DNA of 64,000 nucleotides from Aidingimonas lacisalsi (GCF_008079445.1 NZ_VRYH01000004.1:310001-374000), one strand, 5' to 3'. Positions 17,367 through 27,045 are shown, counted from the first letter of the stretch. A program made the numbers and translations. The notes: generated from the sequence alone by a model not told the origin.

Positions 17367-18134
17367 ATGCAACGCCAGGAATTCCTGCAACAATTATGGT
17401 TGGATTACATCCACAGGCATCCGGATCTGGGTACACTACGAGTGTGGCCACTGGACAGTACGCCGGAATATCTCGTCATCCTGACGCTCAACCATCGCAA
17501 CTTCTCCATCGACAGTCTGTTACCGACACTGGCGCACTTCGGCTATCGACGCATTGAGCGATACGCGATGGCCGATCGCGGCCTGCTGATCTCCTTGATG
17601 GCTCCACCTGACGACGGTGCCTGGCTGATTCTCGGTGAACTCCAATTGGGCACGCTGACACGCGAACCTCGCCACTACCTGGAAAGTCTGATCGCCAAGA
17701 CACCGAAAGCTGACTGCCGAGGGCAGGATCTGCTCTGTCGGGGTCGACCATGGCCCATGCCGGACTGGTCCCATTTCCAACTCCTCCGACAAACCCACCC
17801 GATCGCCGCCTGGCTATCGGTCATGGGCCCCCGCTTACACCATGTCGGCTTCGATTGCCAACGACTCGGCAGCGATCTGGACACGCTCGATCATGACATG
17901 CAGCAGGTTGGTTTCACGGGCAATACCGATCGGCATCATGGCGTATTTCCCGTCTCGCCGTTGCTCAATTACCGCTTTTACCCGACGAACTCACAACGCC
18001 TGATCTTCGAGAACGGGGATGAGCATCGTGAGGTACTGGGCGGCATCGCTCTGGTTCAGAAATGCTTGTCCAGCCACCAAGAGCGTGCCGCCGAGTTACT
18101 TCTGCCACTACATACCCGTTGCGAGATTGCTTAA
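17367..18134 (+). CDS. Short DUF1338-like protein (2-oxoadipate dioxygenase superfamily)
   Basis: Protein of 255 residues resembling small DUF1338 proteins, a non-haem iron family that includes 2-oxoadipate dioxygenase HglS. Recognisable stretches: an N-terminal FLQQLWLDYIHRHPD; NHRNFSIDSLLPTLAHFGY near 42-60, where the first iron-binding His is expected; WLILGELQLGTLT; LLCRGRPWPMP; and HPIAAWLSVMGPRLHHVGFD near 140-160, with the second expected His. The C-terminal region that carries the metal-binding Glu in HglS aligns to GGIALVQKC, without an obvious Glu. The iron site may therefore be incomplete or rearranged. Start ATG at 17367 follows AAAAGG. It is convergent with the sugar operon. The family call is by eye; activity is unknown. 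Confidence 0.6.
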   Translation: MQRQEFLQQLWLDYIHRHPDLGTLRVWPLDSTPEYLVILTLNHRNFSIDSLLPTLAHFGYRRIERYAMADRGLLISLMAPPDDGAWLILGELQLGTLTREPRHYLESLIAKTPKADCRGQDLLCRGRPWPMPDWSHFQLLRQTHPIAAWLSVMGPRLHHVGFDCQRLGSDLDTLDHDMQQVGFTGNTDRHHGVFPVSPLLNYRFYPTNSQRLIFENGDEHREVLGGIALVQKCLSSHQERAAELLLPLHTRCEIA

Positions 18135-18170
18135 GACGTTATGCGTCGCGTTACCGTTGTCTTCGCGTGC

Positions 18171-19358
18171 TCACTCAGCGTCGTGGCAACCGGCAGAGAA
18201 TGTCACCCAGGCGCCTCCAGCCGTTGACGACTCGAGTGCCCGAGTGATGAATCGCAAGCCATCCACACCATCGGTGACCCCTGGCACAGACAGTGTGAGG
18301 GGGTCGGCTTCACGTCCCTCGTTGAGAGCGCATATCCTCTCGGCAAAGTCGCTGTAAAGTTGTGCAAAGGCCTCCAGGTACCCTTCAGGATGGCCTGGTG
18401 GTATGCGAACCGCCGCCATCGCTGCGTCATTCAGACCAGGCCCATTGCGGGTCAGCACACGCGGTTGCTGCCCCTGTGGAGAATGGAACAATCGATTGGG
18501 ATCGGACTGCAGCCATTCCAATCCGCCACGACTGCCGTAAACGCGTAATTTCAAGCCATTTTCGTTGCCCGGTGCGACCTGACTCGACCACAGCATACCG
18601 CGAGCTCCACCCTTGAAACGAAGCATCATATGGACATTATCGTCGAGCACACGGCCTGCAACGAACGCATGCATATCGGCAGCCAGCGATTCGACTTCCA
18701 AACCGGTCACGAAACGCGCCAGATGATAGGCATGGGTGCCGATATCTCCCAAACAACCCGCCGGTCCACTACGCTGGGGATCGGTACGCCATTCCGCTTG
18801 CTTGACCCCACTTGCCTCCAAAGGGGTAGCAAGCCAATCCTGGGGATATTCGACCTGCACCACCCGCAGATCCCCCAATTCGCCAGCCATGACCATATCG
18901 CGCGCCTGGCGTACCAGCGAATAACCGGTGTAGTTATGGGTCAGTCCAAAAAAGCGACCGCTACGTTCGACCAGGGCAGCCAGCGCCTCGGCATCTTCCA
19001 GCGTCGTGGTCATCGGCTTGTCGCAAATGACATGAATGCCCGCTTCCAGAAAGCACTTGGCGATATCAAAGTGCAAATGGTTGGGCGTCACGATCGCCAC
19101 GACATCGATACCGTCAACTCGACGACTTTCCCCTGCAGCCATGCTGCGGTAATCAGGGTAAGCTCGATCCGGTTCGACATGCAGATCCGCTGCGGCTGAC
19201 TGGCTGCGTTGGGGATCGGAAGCGAATGCCCCAGCCACTAGCTCATAGTGGTCATCGAGACGAGCGGCGATACGATGAACGCCACCGATGAACGCGCCTG
19301 GACCACCACCGACCATGCCTAGTCTCAGCCGGCGGCGGGTTTGATCTTCATGACTCAT
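18171..19358 (-). CDS. Gfo/Idh/MocA family oxidoreductase
   Basis: NAD(P)-dependent sugar or polyol dehydrogenase of 395 residues. N-terminal Rossmann motif [16 protein letters not shown] at about 13-28, then [13 protein letters not shown] near 90 and the catalytic-Lys segment [10 protein letters not shown] near 112. The C-terminal GFO/IDH/MocA domain includes [14 protein letters not shown] near 205, with the usual Asp and His. It is the last gene of a five-gene operon, 17 bases after a TIM-barrel isomerase. In this family, oxidation of a ring hydroxyl to a 3-keto sugar followed by isomerisation or C-O cleavage by a TIM-barrel partner is a recurring pathway. The substrate here is unknown; inositol-type polyols or anhydrosugars are alternatives. 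Confidence 0.9.
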   Translation of the reverse strand: MSHEDQTRRRLRLGMVGGGPGAFIGGVHRIAARLDDHYELVAGAFASDPQRSQSAAADLHVEPDRAYPDYRSMAAGESRRVDGIDVVAIVTPNHLHFDIAKCFLEAGIHVICDKPMTTTLEDAEALAALVERSGRFFGLTHNYTGYSLVRQARDMVMAGELGDLRVVQVEYPQDWLATPLEASGVKQAEWRTDPQRSGPAGCLGDIGTHAYHLARFVTGLEVESLAADMHAFVAGRVLDDNVHMMLRFKGGARGMLWSSQVAPGNENGLKLRVYGSRGGLEWLQSDPNRLFHSPQGQQPRVLTRNGPGLNDAAMAAVRIPPGHPEGYLEAFAQLYSDFAERICALNEGREADPLTLSVPGVTDGVDGLRFITRALESSTAGGAWVTFSAGCHDAE

Positions 19359-19375
19359 GTCGTCGTCTCCTCCGC

Positions 19376-20431
19376 TCAGACAAGCCCGAGAATGCGCCGG
19401 TTGGCGGCTTCGTCGGATCCCCCATCGGCGAAATCATCGAACGCTCGTTCGGTAACTTCGATGATATGCTCACGAATGAAATTCGCTCCTTCACGCGCGC
19501 CAACTTCGGGGTGCTTGAGACAACACTCCCATTCCAGTACCGCCCAGCCATCGTAGTCATTGGCGGCAAGCCACGAGAAGATACGCTTGAAATCGACCTG
19601 ACCATCGCCTAGCGAGCGGAAACGACCGGCACGCTCGGTCCAGGATTGATAGCCGGAATAGACACCCTGCTTGGGGCTCGGGTTGAATTCCGCATCCTTG
19701 ATATGGGCCATTTTGATACGATCGCGATAGACATCCATGAACCCCAGATAATCGAGTTGTTGCAGCAGCAAGTGGCTGGGATCGTAGAGGATATTGCAGC
19801 GCGGATGGTTCCCGACTCGTTCCAGGAACATCTCGAATGTGATGCCGTCGTGCAAGTCCTCACCGGGATGGATCTCGTAGCAGAGGTTCACTCCCGCCTC
19901 GTCGAAGGCATCGAGAATCGGTCGCCAACGCTTGGCGAGCTCATCGAAAGCGGCATCGACAAGCCCCGGCGGACGCTGGGGCCAGGGATAGATGAATGGC
20001 CAGGCCAAGGCGCCGGAGAAGGTGCCGTGATCGGACACACCGAGATTGCGCGAAGCGCGCGCGGCAAGATGCAACTGATCGACGGCCCAGGCCTGACGAG
20101 CCTCGGGATTGCCCTTGACTTGGGGAATGGCAAAACCGTCGAACACCTCGTCGTATACGGGATGGACGGCCACCAGTTGGCCTTGCAGATGTGTGGACAG
20201 CTCGGTCAGCTCGACCCCGTTTTCCGCTAACGTTCCCTTGATCTCATCACAGTAGGTGGAACTCTCAGCAGCCAACTTCAAATCAATCAACCGCTGATCC
20301 CAACTCGGTAATTGCACCCCTTTGTAGCCATGTCCCGCCGCCCAGGCGGCGATACTGTCGAGACGATTGAAGGGTGCCTCGTCACTCGCGAACTGAGCGA
20401 GAAAAATGGCCGGCCCCTTGATGGTTTTCAT
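19376..20431 (-). CDS. Sugar phosphate isomerase/epimerase family protein (xylose isomerase-like TIM barrel)
   Basis: TIM-barrel protein of 351 residues of the AP-endonuclease-2/xylose-isomerase-like fold. Metal-ligand candidates appear as CYEIHPGEDLHDG near residue 195, LYDPSHLLLQQLDY near 225, HIKDAEFNP near 255 and VLEWECCLKH near 305, the usual Glu-Asp-His-Glu set. Start ATG at 20431 follows CGAGGAGT; an upstream extension is not supported. It lies between the ABC-binding-protein gene and the dehydrogenase gene. Family members act as sugar or keto-sugar isomerases, epimerases, dehydratases, or 3-keto-glycoside cleavage enzymes. Co-transcription with a Gfo/Idh dehydrogenase favours action on its keto product, which is inference. 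Confidence 0.88.
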   Translation of the reverse strand: MKTIKGPAIFLAQFASDEAPFNRLDSIAAWAAGHGYKGVQLPSWDQRLIDLKLAAESSTYCDEIKGTLAENGVELTELSTHLQGQLVAVHPVYDEVFDGFAIPQVKGNPEARQAWAVDQLHLAARASRNLGVSDHGTFSGALAWPFIYPWPQRPPGLVDAAFDELAKRWRPILDAFDEAGVNLCYEIHPGEDLHDGITFEMFLERVGNHPRCNILYDPSHLLLQQLDYLGFMDVYRDRIKMAHIKDAEFNPSPKQGVYSGYQSWTERAGRFRSLGDGQVDFKRIFSWLAANDYDGWAVLEWECCLKHPEVGAREGANFIREHIIEVTERAFDDFADGGSDEAANRRILGLV

Positions 20432-20479
20432 AAACGGATACTCCTCGATTCTGCAGTGCTTGACTTTCAGAGCCTCCTG

Positions 20480-20503
20480 GAGCGGGCCCACCTGGGCCCG
20501 CTC
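20480..20503 (-). other. Strong intercistronic hairpin after the binding-protein gene
   Basis: Perfect ten-pair inverted repeat GAGCGGGCCC-ACCT-GGGCCCGCTC, 12 bases past the stop of the periplasmic binding-protein gene. No T-run follows on the minus strand, so it is more likely a 3' mRNA-stabilising structure or attenuator than a full terminator. Such hairpins raise binding-protein levels relative to the rest of ABC operons. Confidence 0.7.
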
Positions 20504-20515
20504 GGCCGACGAACG

Positions 20516-21475
20516 TCAGAATGGTGAGTCCGGATAATAGTATTGCTCGGCATTATCCTCGGTGATCAACGGCGAGCCGAGGATATACTCCCCGACGACT
20601 GGCCCGTTGGAAACGAAATGCTGGACCGTGAGATCCATCGCCGTTGCAATCATCGCGGGTGGATACAGGACATCAACCGGCACCAGCTCATCGCCTTCCA
20701 TGACACGCTTGATGATGTCTTTCATGCCTGCGCCTCCGACGATGAACAATTCATCCTCGCGCTCGGCCTGTCTCACGGCCTCGATCACACCCAGGGCGGT
20801 ATCGTCGTCCTGCGCCCACACGGCATCGATGTCGTCGAAACGAGACAGAAAATCCTGCATGACTTCGAAACCGTCATCGCGATTCCAGTTGGCATGCTGC
20901 ATGTCGAGGATCTCGATGTCGGAACCTTCGATCGCGGATTGAAACCCTTCGACCCGTTCATCGTCGATCACCGTGGGGATGCCACGCAGTACCACGACGT
21001 TACCCTCGCCATCGAGCCGGTCGTGAATGTACTCCCCGGACACGCGCCCCATCTCATGATTGTTCCCGGCGACATACAAGTCCTCGATCCCATCCTGAGT
21101 CAGCCCCCGGTCGACTACGGTGACGAAGATGTCTTCTTCCTTGACGCGGCGGACCGGGTCGGTCAGCGGTCCGGACTCGAAAGGCAATATCACCAAGGCA
21201 TCGATATCGCGCAACGAGACCAGATCTTCCAGATCGTTGGCTTGTTCGCCCGGATTGCCTGCCGTGGAAATCGTGAACGAGATATCGGGATAGAGCGATT
21301 CCAATCGCTCCTTGGCTTCTTCGGCGTGATAATTGACCCCACCGGTCCAACCATGGGTGGCCGCGGGTATCGACACGCCGATGGTATACTCCTGAGCCGC
21401 GGCAAACGCCGGTAACCCCAGCGCCGCCGACGTAACGCAGGCAGCCAGCGTCGTTTTAATGCTTGGCATGATCAT
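20516..21475 (-). CDS. Sugar ABC transporter periplasmic substrate-binding protein (RbsB-like)
   Basis: Periplasmic binding protein of 319 residues, type I (ribose-binding) fold. A cleavable signal peptide is visible (about residues 1-27, hydrophobic core AACVTSAALGLPAFAAA, cleavage probably before QEYTIG). There is no lipobox. The mature protein begins with the strand YTIGVSIPAATHGWTGGVNY, in which Trp is a likely sugar-stacking residue, and contains LVILPFESGPLTDP and a hinge near DAVWAQDDDTALGVIEA. The mature protein is strongly acidic, as expected for a halophile's periplasm. Start ATG at 21475 follows GCAGGAGAGGAG; a second ATG two codons on is possible. It belongs with the adjacent permease and ATPase. 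Ligand unknown. Confidence 0.9.
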   Translation of the reverse strand: MIMPSIKTTLAACVTSAALGLPAFAAAQEYTIGVSIPAATHGWTGGVNYHAEEAKERLESLYPDISFTISTAGNPGEQANDLEDLVSLRDIDALVILPFESGPLTDPVRRVKEEDIFVTVVDRGLTQDGIEDLYVAGNNHEMGRVSGEYIHDRLDGEGNVVVLRGIPTVIDDERVEGFQSAIEGSDIEILDMQHANWNRDDGFEVMQDFLSRFDDIDAVWAQDDDTALGVIEAVRQAEREDELFIVGGAGMKDIIKRVMEGDELVPVDVLYPPAMIATAMDLTVQHFVSNGPVVGEYILGSPLITEDNAEQYYYPDSPF

Positions 21476-21530
21476 GCTCCTCTCCTGCTTGTGATTGTTG
21501 TCCTGCCATCGATCATGGAACCTTTTTCCT

Positions 21531-22544
21531 TCATGGCTCCCCCTTCCTCCACGCTGCACGTTGCAGATACACCGCCACGATGATGATGATTCCCTGCACC
21601 GTACCGTTGAGATAATTGGAAATGGCATCGGTCAGGTTGAGAATATTGCCGATCATGGTCAGCATGATCGCCCCGACTACCGTGCCCCAGATACGACCGT
21701 GCCCCCCCTTGAGCACCGTGCCACCAATGATCACCGCAGCGATGGCTTCCAGTTCCCATAGCACACCCGTCGCTGCCGATGCCGACCCCAGCCGCGGCAC
21801 ATATATGATGGTCGCGAGAGACACACAGACCCCTTGCATCACGTAGGTCAACGTCTTGACCCGGTCGACATGGATAGCACTGTATTCAGCCACTTTCTCG
21901 TTGGAGCCTATGGCAAAGCAATAGCGGCCGAAACGGGTGTAGTTGAGAAGAATGTATCCGGTTACAGCAACAAACAAAAAGACCCATACCGGAATCGGGA
22001 TCCCCAACAGACTGTCGTAATAAACCGGGCGATAGACATCGCGCACGTTCCAGTCAAGCGTCAATGTGCCGCCATCGGCCAGGTAAGTCACCAGTGAACG
22101 ATAGATTCCCATGGTCCCAAGAGTCACGATAAAGGCTTCGATCCTGCCCTTGGTCGTGACGATGCCGTTGATGAAACCGGCACCTACCCCAAGAATCAAT
22201 GACGCCCCCACCCCGATCGACACCGTCACCAACCCGGGGCCGAATTGCTCGAGTACACCGTTCATGAGGATGATCATCACGCCAGCGATGAACGCTGCCA
22301 TCGAGCCTACCGAAAGATCCAGCCCACCGGCTGTGATGACGAATGTGGCTCCGACGGCAATGATGCCGATGAAGGCACTGCGTGTGAGCATGTTGGCGAG
22401 ATTATCCAGGCCAAGAAAGGCCGGATTGATCAATACTCCGAGAAGCGCTAACACCACCAACGCGACGAAAGGCCCCCAGGTCTTGAAGTCTATCGAGACA
22501 GTCCCGCGTTTGCTGGACTTGTGTTCAGGCACGACGTTGCTCAT
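21531..22544 (-). CDS. Sugar ABC transporter permease (RbsC-like)
   Basis: Integral membrane permease of 337 residues of the ribose/xylose/arabinose (CUT2) class. Eight to ten hydrophobic segments span the chain. The family block [23 protein letters not shown] near residue 145 and the segment [24 protein letters not shown] near 265 (coupling loop EAA-like region) are visible. The first 22 residues are cytoplasmic and basic. Its start overlaps the end of the ATPase gene by 20 bases, indicating coupled translation. In CUT2 systems one permease probably forms a homodimer, so the operon would be complete with the ATPase and binding protein. Confidence 0.93.
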   Translation of the reverse strand: MSNVVPEHKSSKRGTVSIDFKTWGPFVALVVLALLGVLINPAFLGLDNLANMLTRSAFIGIIAVGATFVITAGGLDLSVGSMAAFIAGVMIILMNGVLEQFGPGLVTVSIGVGASLILGVGAGFINGIVTTKGRIEAFIVTLGTMGIYRSLVTYLADGGTLTLDWNVRDVYRPVYYDSLLGIPIPVWVFLFVAVTGYILLNYTRFGRYCFAIGSNEKVAEYSAIHVDRVKTLTYVMQGVCVSLATIIYVPRLGSASAATGVLWELEAIAAVIIGGTVLKGGHGRIWGTVVGAIMLTMIGNILNLTDAISNYLNGTVQGIIIIVAVYLQRAAWRKGEP

Positions 22545-24054
22545 CCGCTCCTACCCCCTTGATCCCGGATGCATACTGCATGATTTCCTGTTCGCTGATC
22601 TGTTCTTCTTCAAGGATGCCTGTCAGTACACCGGCACACATGACCGCCACTCGATGCGAGAGCCCGATCAATTCGCTCATCTCCGAAGAAATCAGAATGA
22701 CCGACTTTCCCGCATCGGTCAGTTCGCGAATGAAATGATAGATTTCCTGCTTGGTCCCTACATCGATGCCCCGGGTGGGCTCATTGATGATCACGATCTC
22801 GGGATCGATCGACATCACCTTGGCCAACAGCAGCTTTTGCTGGTTACCACCCGATAGTTCAGCAACCGTTGACGCCTGAGTCCGCAGGCGAATGTCAAAG
22901 CGCTCGACGGCCGCATCGAATGCCTGATCCTCGCGTCGACGGTCGATCAACGGATGACAATAGTCACGCAGATTCATCAACGTCAGGTTGGGACGCAATC
23001 CCATGTTGAGAACCAGCCCCTTGCCCTTGCGATCTTCCGTGAGATAGGCAATACGGTGGCGTACGGCATCACGCAAATGACGAAATATTACCGGCTGTCC
23101 CTTATGCAGCACCTGTCCTGCAGATCGCCGACGCAGACCCAGTATCGACTCGATCAATGCCGTTCGTCCGGCTCCCACCACACCACCGAATCCCAGCACC
23201 TCCCCCTGACGAAGAGAGAAGCTGGCATGATGGACAGCTCTCGGTACGACGATATCGCGAGCTTCGAGCACGACCGGCGCCTGCTCGGACACGACCGCCC
23301 GCGCTGGATACATCTCGGTAATCTCACGCCCGACCATCAGTCGAGACAGCTCTTCCGTGTCATAAGCGGACGCCAGTCCGGTTTCGATCAGACGTCCATC
23401 ACGCAACACCGTGACGCGATCCGCTATCTGGGCGATTTCACGCAACTTGTGAGAGATGTACAGGATCGCCACCCCACGCTCGCGTAGCCGTGCGATCAAG
23501 GCAAACAACACCTGTACTTCATGTTCGGTCAACGCCGCGGTCGGCTCATCCATGATCAGCACACGCACATCGTGCGTGATGGCCTTGGCGATCTCGACCA
23601 TCTGCTGATCGGACGTACTCAACTCCTTGATCCGCTGGCGCGGATCGACATCGCTTTCCAGTGCCGCCAAGGCCTCACGACAACGAGCGCGCATGGCTGA
23701 GCGATCGAGGAATGGACCCTGGCGGATCTCGCGGCCCAGAAAGATATTCTCTTCGACGGACAGTTGATCGGCCAGCGCCAACTCTTGATGGATCATCACG
23801 ATGCCATCCGATTCCGCTTCGCCACTCGACCGATACTGCCGCTGCTCACCGCCGACGAGAACGTCACCCGACGATGGCGACAGGTATCCGGCGAGAATAC
23901 GCACCAGGGTGGACTTACCTGCCCCGTTCTCTCCCAGCAGGGCATGTACCTCGCCAGCACGCAGAACCAGATCGACGTCGAACAGTACCTGATTCCCGCT
24001 AAAAGATCGGCAAATGCGCCGTCCTGCCAATACGCTATCGTGAATAGACTCCAT
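22525..24054 (-). CDS. Sugar ABC transporter ATP-binding protein (RbsA/XylG-like, tandem domains)
   Basis: Tandem-domain CUT2 ATPase of 509 residues. Domain 1: Walker [15 protein letters not shown] near 40, signature [16 protein letters not shown], Walker [12 protein letters not shown]. Domain 2: a degenerate Walker [17 protein letters not shown] near 280, signature [15 protein letters not shown], Walker [15 protein letters not shown]. Degeneration of the second P-loop is normal in this family. ATG at 24054 is preferred (AAGGCGGGC upstream); earlier in-frame GTG and ATG codons lack a convincing ribosome-binding site. It is the first gene of the operon and is separated from the divergent ROK regulator by about 300 bases holding two candidate operators. 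Confidence 0.93.
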   Translation of the reverse strand: MESIHDSVLAGRRICRSFSGNQVLFDVDLVLRAGEVHALLGENGAGKSTLVRILAGYLSPSSGDVLVGGEQRQYRSSGEAESDGIVMIHQELALADQLSVEENIFLGREIRQGPFLDRSAMRARCREALAALESDVDPRQRIKELSTSDQQMVEIAKAITHDVRVLIMDEPTAALTEHEVQVLFALIARLRERGVAILYISHKLREIAQIADRVTVLRDGRLIETGLASAYDTEELSRLMVGREITEMYPARAVVSEQAPVVLEARDIVVPRAVHHASFSLRQGEVLGFGGVVGAGRTALIESILGLRRRSAGQVLHKGQPVIFRHLRDAVRHRIAYLTEDRKGKGLVLNMGLRPNLTLMNLRDYCHPLIDRRREDQAFDAAVERFDIRLRTQASTVAELSGGNQQKLLLAKVMSIDPEIVIINEPTRGIDVGTKQEIYHFIRELTDAGKSVILISSEMSELIGLSHRVAVMCAGVLTGILEEEQISEQEIMQYASGIKGVGADEQRRA

Positions 24055-24186
24055 CAGCCCGCCTTGCATCGATTGGTTTAATGGCACGTCAGCCCTATGC
24101 TGTCGTCAATCAGTCAGGACAGCCTCTCCACTGTCATTGACATCGCCTTATTGCAACACGTGAATGAAAGCGGACGACGGTTTTAC

Positions 24187-24199
24187 TTTAGTCACTAAA
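24187..24199. promoter_or_regulatory. Candidate ROK-repressor operator 1
   Basis: Inverted repeat TTTAGT-C-ACTAAA in the 302-base divergent region between the ABC ATPase gene and the ROK regulator. It lies 133 bases upstream of the transport operon start, a position suited to promoter control. Symmetry is perfect apart from the central base. Binding is inferred. Confidence 0.45.
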
Positions 24200-24320
24200 A
24201 TAAATTCCTACGTATGCCACTTTTGTCGCATCGGCCACGCTATATCGCCCTACCTCTCACTCAGTGGCTCACGGGCATGGAGACTCATCAATGATTTACG
24301 CGCTCATTCCACTGATATAC

Positions 24321-24332
24321 TTTACTCGTAAA
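24321..24332. promoter_or_regulatory. Candidate ROK-repressor operator 2 (autoregulatory)
   Basis: Inverted repeat TTTAC-TC-GTAAA, 25 bases upstream of the ROK regulator ATG and directly after a possible -10 sequence (TATACT at 24316-24321). Its position fits autorepression. The rest of the 24055-24356 gap shows nothing else that I can support. Confidence 0.35.
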
Positions 24333-24356
24333 ACTTATTGATTCGGCGTTTCCATC

Positions 24357-25580
24357 ATGGCCATCCAGCTCAATGACATCACGCGTCAGGACAATACCTT
24401 GGCCGTTCTACGAACCCTACGCGCTCAAGGACCCTTGGCGCGTGTGGACTTGGGAACCTTGAATGGCATCAGTTCCGCAACCGTGACTTCGATCACGTCC
24501 GAATTGTTGAAACAAGGTCTGGTTGTCGAATTGCCACATGACACCCTGCAAAGCAACGGCCGTGGACGCCCCAAGACGCTGATTCAACTCAACGCCAATG
24601 CCGCCTGCGTCATCTGCATCAAATTATCGATCAATGACGTACAGATCGTCGTGGGCGACTTCACCGGGCAAGTACGCTATAGCCGCCACTATCCTTTGGT
24701 GACACTGTCATTGTCGCCGGAAGGACTCAGCGATTTCCTGGAAGCCAAAGTCGCGGACATACGTGCTGACATTGCCAATACGTATCGATGTTTTGCCGGC
24801 ATTTGCCTGGCCGTGCAAGGCGTCGTCTCACCCAGCAACGGCACCATCATCTGGTCGCCGGCACTGAGCTTTCGCAATGCCTCGCTGTCGGAACGACTCG
24901 CTAACACGTTCGCTTGCCCCGTGCTGCTCGAAAACGATACCAACTGCATTGCGAAAACGCTCGCCGGGCAACCCGGTTACTCAGCCTACCCGAACCTTGT
25001 GGTCATCATGCTCGGCTATGGTATCGGCATGTCCGTGCTGATCGACGGCAAGCCCTTCGTCGGGGCGAATGGGTCGGCGGCTGAATTCGGTCACAGCAAA
25101 TACGAACCCGGGGGCGCGTTATGTGCCTGCGGTCGTCGCGGCTGTATCGAAGCCTACGCCAGCGATTACGCCCTGTACCGTGAAGCACGCGCTATGCTTT
25201 CCCTGCCACCCGGCGATAGTGCCCATCCCTCTGCCGAGCAAATGCAGGCATTGACCCAACTGGCGATGCAGGGCGACCCCATTGCAAAACAGATATACGA
25301 CAAGGCGGGACGTGCACTCGGTCATGGCATTGCCAATGTCCTGGCATTATTCAATCCGGACATGGTGCTGATCACCGGCTCCGGCATACGCGGATACGAA
25401 GCGATGCGCCCCTCGCTAGAGCACACATTACGCGACGCTCTGGTCGATGAGTTGATCAGCCCCAGCCACCTGGAGACCTGTCCATGGGACCGGGACATGA
25501 CCTGCCTGGGAGGGATTGCCATGACACTCGATGCCACTGAACGGGATATACTAACGGCACTCCCTGCCGAACCTACGTGA
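24357..25580 (+). CDS. ROK-family transcriptional regulator
   Basis: ROK (repressor, ORF, kinase) protein of 407 residues. An N-terminal winged helix-turn-helix (about 10-75, with RVDLGTLNGISSATVTSITS) is followed by an actin-like sugar-binding domain. The ROK zinc motif is intact: FGHSKYEPGGALCACGRRGC near residues 242-262. The kinase-type motif that reads ENDANxAA in glucokinases is ENDTNCIAKTL here, and the phosphate loop reads LGYGIGMSVLIDG, so sugar phosphorylation is doubtful and a pure regulator is likely. It is divergent from the sugar ABC/dehydrogenase operon and most probably represses it until the inducing sugar binds. The ribosome-binding site before the ATG is weak. Confidence 0.92.
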   Translation: MAIQLNDITRQDNTLAVLRTLRAQGPLARVDLGTLNGISSATVTSITSELLKQGLVVELPHDTLQSNGRGRPKTLIQLNANAACVICIKLSINDVQIVVGDFTGQVRYSRHYPLVTLSLSPEGLSDFLEAKVADIRADIANTYRCFAGICLAVQGVVSPSNGTIIWSPALSFRNASLSERLANTFACPVLLENDTNCIAKTLAGQPGYSAYPNLVVIMLGYGIGMSVLIDGKPFVGANGSAAEFGHSKYEPGGALCACGRRGCIEAYASDYALYREARAMLSLPPGDSAHPSAEQMQALTQLAMQGDPIAKQIYDKAGRALGHGIANVLALFNPDMVLITGSGIRGYEAMRPSLEHTLRDALVDELISPSHLETCPWDRDMTCLGGIAMTLDATERDILTALPAEPT

Positions 25581-25601
25581 ACGCAGCACCTGATACACCA
25601 T

Positions 25602-26930
25602 TCACCGCCGCCGATCGTGGGTTACATCCATATCCCCTTCCTCTGGAAATGCCAACGGTTCCAGTTGCAAGTCCAACTCGAGCTGTTGCGGTTCATGGCG
25701 AGGATCCAACTCACTGATATAGTGCATGGTTTCCATGACCGGCACCGCCACGTAAGGTTCCTGGTCGACGTCCGGCTGATATTGCCTGGCCCCATGAAGG
25801 TTGATCGCAATGAACATCGCCAGTGTCAGGGCAACCGCACCAAGAAATATCCACAAGCCATCCGGCCCTATCACCTGCATGACCAGCGACGCGGAAAACG
25901 GTCCGATAATCGAGCCGATGCCATACCACATCATCAGCTTCGAATTCGCAGCAACGATTTCCTCGGGCTCTAGCCAGTCATTGGTATGCGCCAGACTCAA
26001 GGAGTAAAGCGTATGCAGCATCGCAGTGTGAAAGCAGGCCACCAGCAGCAGCATGACGAAACTGACACGAGCCGCCAGTGAGATAACGACGCCGGCAATG
26101 GCCATGATGACAGCCATACACAGGATCACCTTGCGCCGATCGAAATGATCCGACAGACGCCCCAGACTCCATTGCGCAACGAGTGCCACCAGGGTGGTTA
26201 TCGACATGAACTGAGCTGTCTGAGCAGTACTCAGACCGATTTCCTGACCGTAGTAAGGTGTCATGGCAAAGAATGCTTGAACCATGAGGCCGGATACGAA
26301 AGCGGATACCAGCCCGACGGGCGCACGTTGATACAAGGTACGCAAGCGGATTTTCAACGGCGCTAAATCCGTCGTTCGGCTCGGCCCGTGGATGCGATGG
26401 ATGGACAGCGGTACCAACGACAGCGCAAATAGCATGCCGGTCACTGAGAAAAGCGTCATCGTGGCGGGATCAGCAAGGTTGAGAAGCCATTGCCCACCCG
26501 CCAGGGAAGAGGTCGAAATCACCATGTACCAGGCCAGAACTCGGCCACGGTTCTCATTGGTCGATTCACCGGATACCCAGGATTCCATGACCATCAGCAA
26601 CCCGGCGGTCGAGGCCCCACCAAAGACACGCCATACCAGCCACGCCCAAGGATTGACCCACAACCCGTGCAACATGGCGGTGACCGCCAGCATAGCTGCG
26701 CACGCTGCGAACACACGAATATGCCCCACCGCCCGGATGCGCTTTTCCAGCCAGTAGCTGCCACAGACGAACCCGATCGAGAAGCTCGACATCAACAGCC
26801 CCGCCATTTGCGATGAGAAGCCTTCCAACGACATGCGCACGCCAAGCAGGGTCATGATCAAACCATGCCCCAGCAGGAAACTGATCTCGCACAGGAACAG
26901 AATCGGCAACGTGGCTGGAATGCTGCGCAC
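25602..26930 (-). CDS. MFS transporter (YcaD-like)
   Basis: Major facilitator of about 442 residues with 12 predicted membrane segments. GSYWLEKRIRAVGHIRVFA near residue 60 matches the inter-helix 2-3 basic motif region, and GRLSDHFDRRKVIL near 260 is the equivalent in the second half. A hydrophilic acidic C-terminal tail (about 395-442) is rich in Glu, Gln and Asp. A GTG at 26930 is chosen because GGGAGGAG lies at proper distance; an upstream TTG would overlap that site. Similarity is to the YcaD/quinate-like permease group, whose substrates are mostly unknown. It is convergent with the ROK regulator (21 bases), so a link to the sugar operon is possible but unproven. Confidence 0.85.
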   Translation of the reverse strand: MRSIPATLPILFLCEISFLLGHGLIMTLLGVRMSLEGFSSQMAGLLMSSFSIGFVCGSYWLEKRIRAVGHIRVFAACAAMLAVTAMLHGLWVNPWAWLVWRVFGGASTAGLLMVMESWVSGESTNENRGRVLAWYMVISTSSLAGGQWLLNLADPATMTLFSVTGMLFALSLVPLSIHRIHGPSRTTDLAPLKIRLRTLYQRAPVGLVSAFVSGLMVQAFFAMTPYYGQEIGLSTAQTAQFMSITTLVALVAQWSLGRLSDHFDRRKVILCMAVIMAIAGVVISLAARVSFVMLLLVACFHTAMLHTLYSLSLAHTNDWLEPEEIVAANSKLMMWYGIGSIIGPFSASLVMQVIGPDGLWIFLGAVALTLAMFIAINLHGARQYQPDVDQEPYVAVPVMETMHYISELDPRHEPQQLELDLQLEPLAFPEEGDMDVTHDRRR

Positions 26931-27045
26931 GACGCTCTCCTCCCTCTTCAACGGGATATCAAACGGACACGGTCAACCTGACCAGCAGGCGGGCATTCTA
27001 CAATCTCCTCCGATGCTTTCCACCCGACTTCCCCTACTCGGGAAG

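Noticed and set aside
20543-21415. 290-codon open phase on the plus strand
   Set aside because: Antisense to the periplasmic binding-protein gene; no ribosome-binding site or family resemblance.
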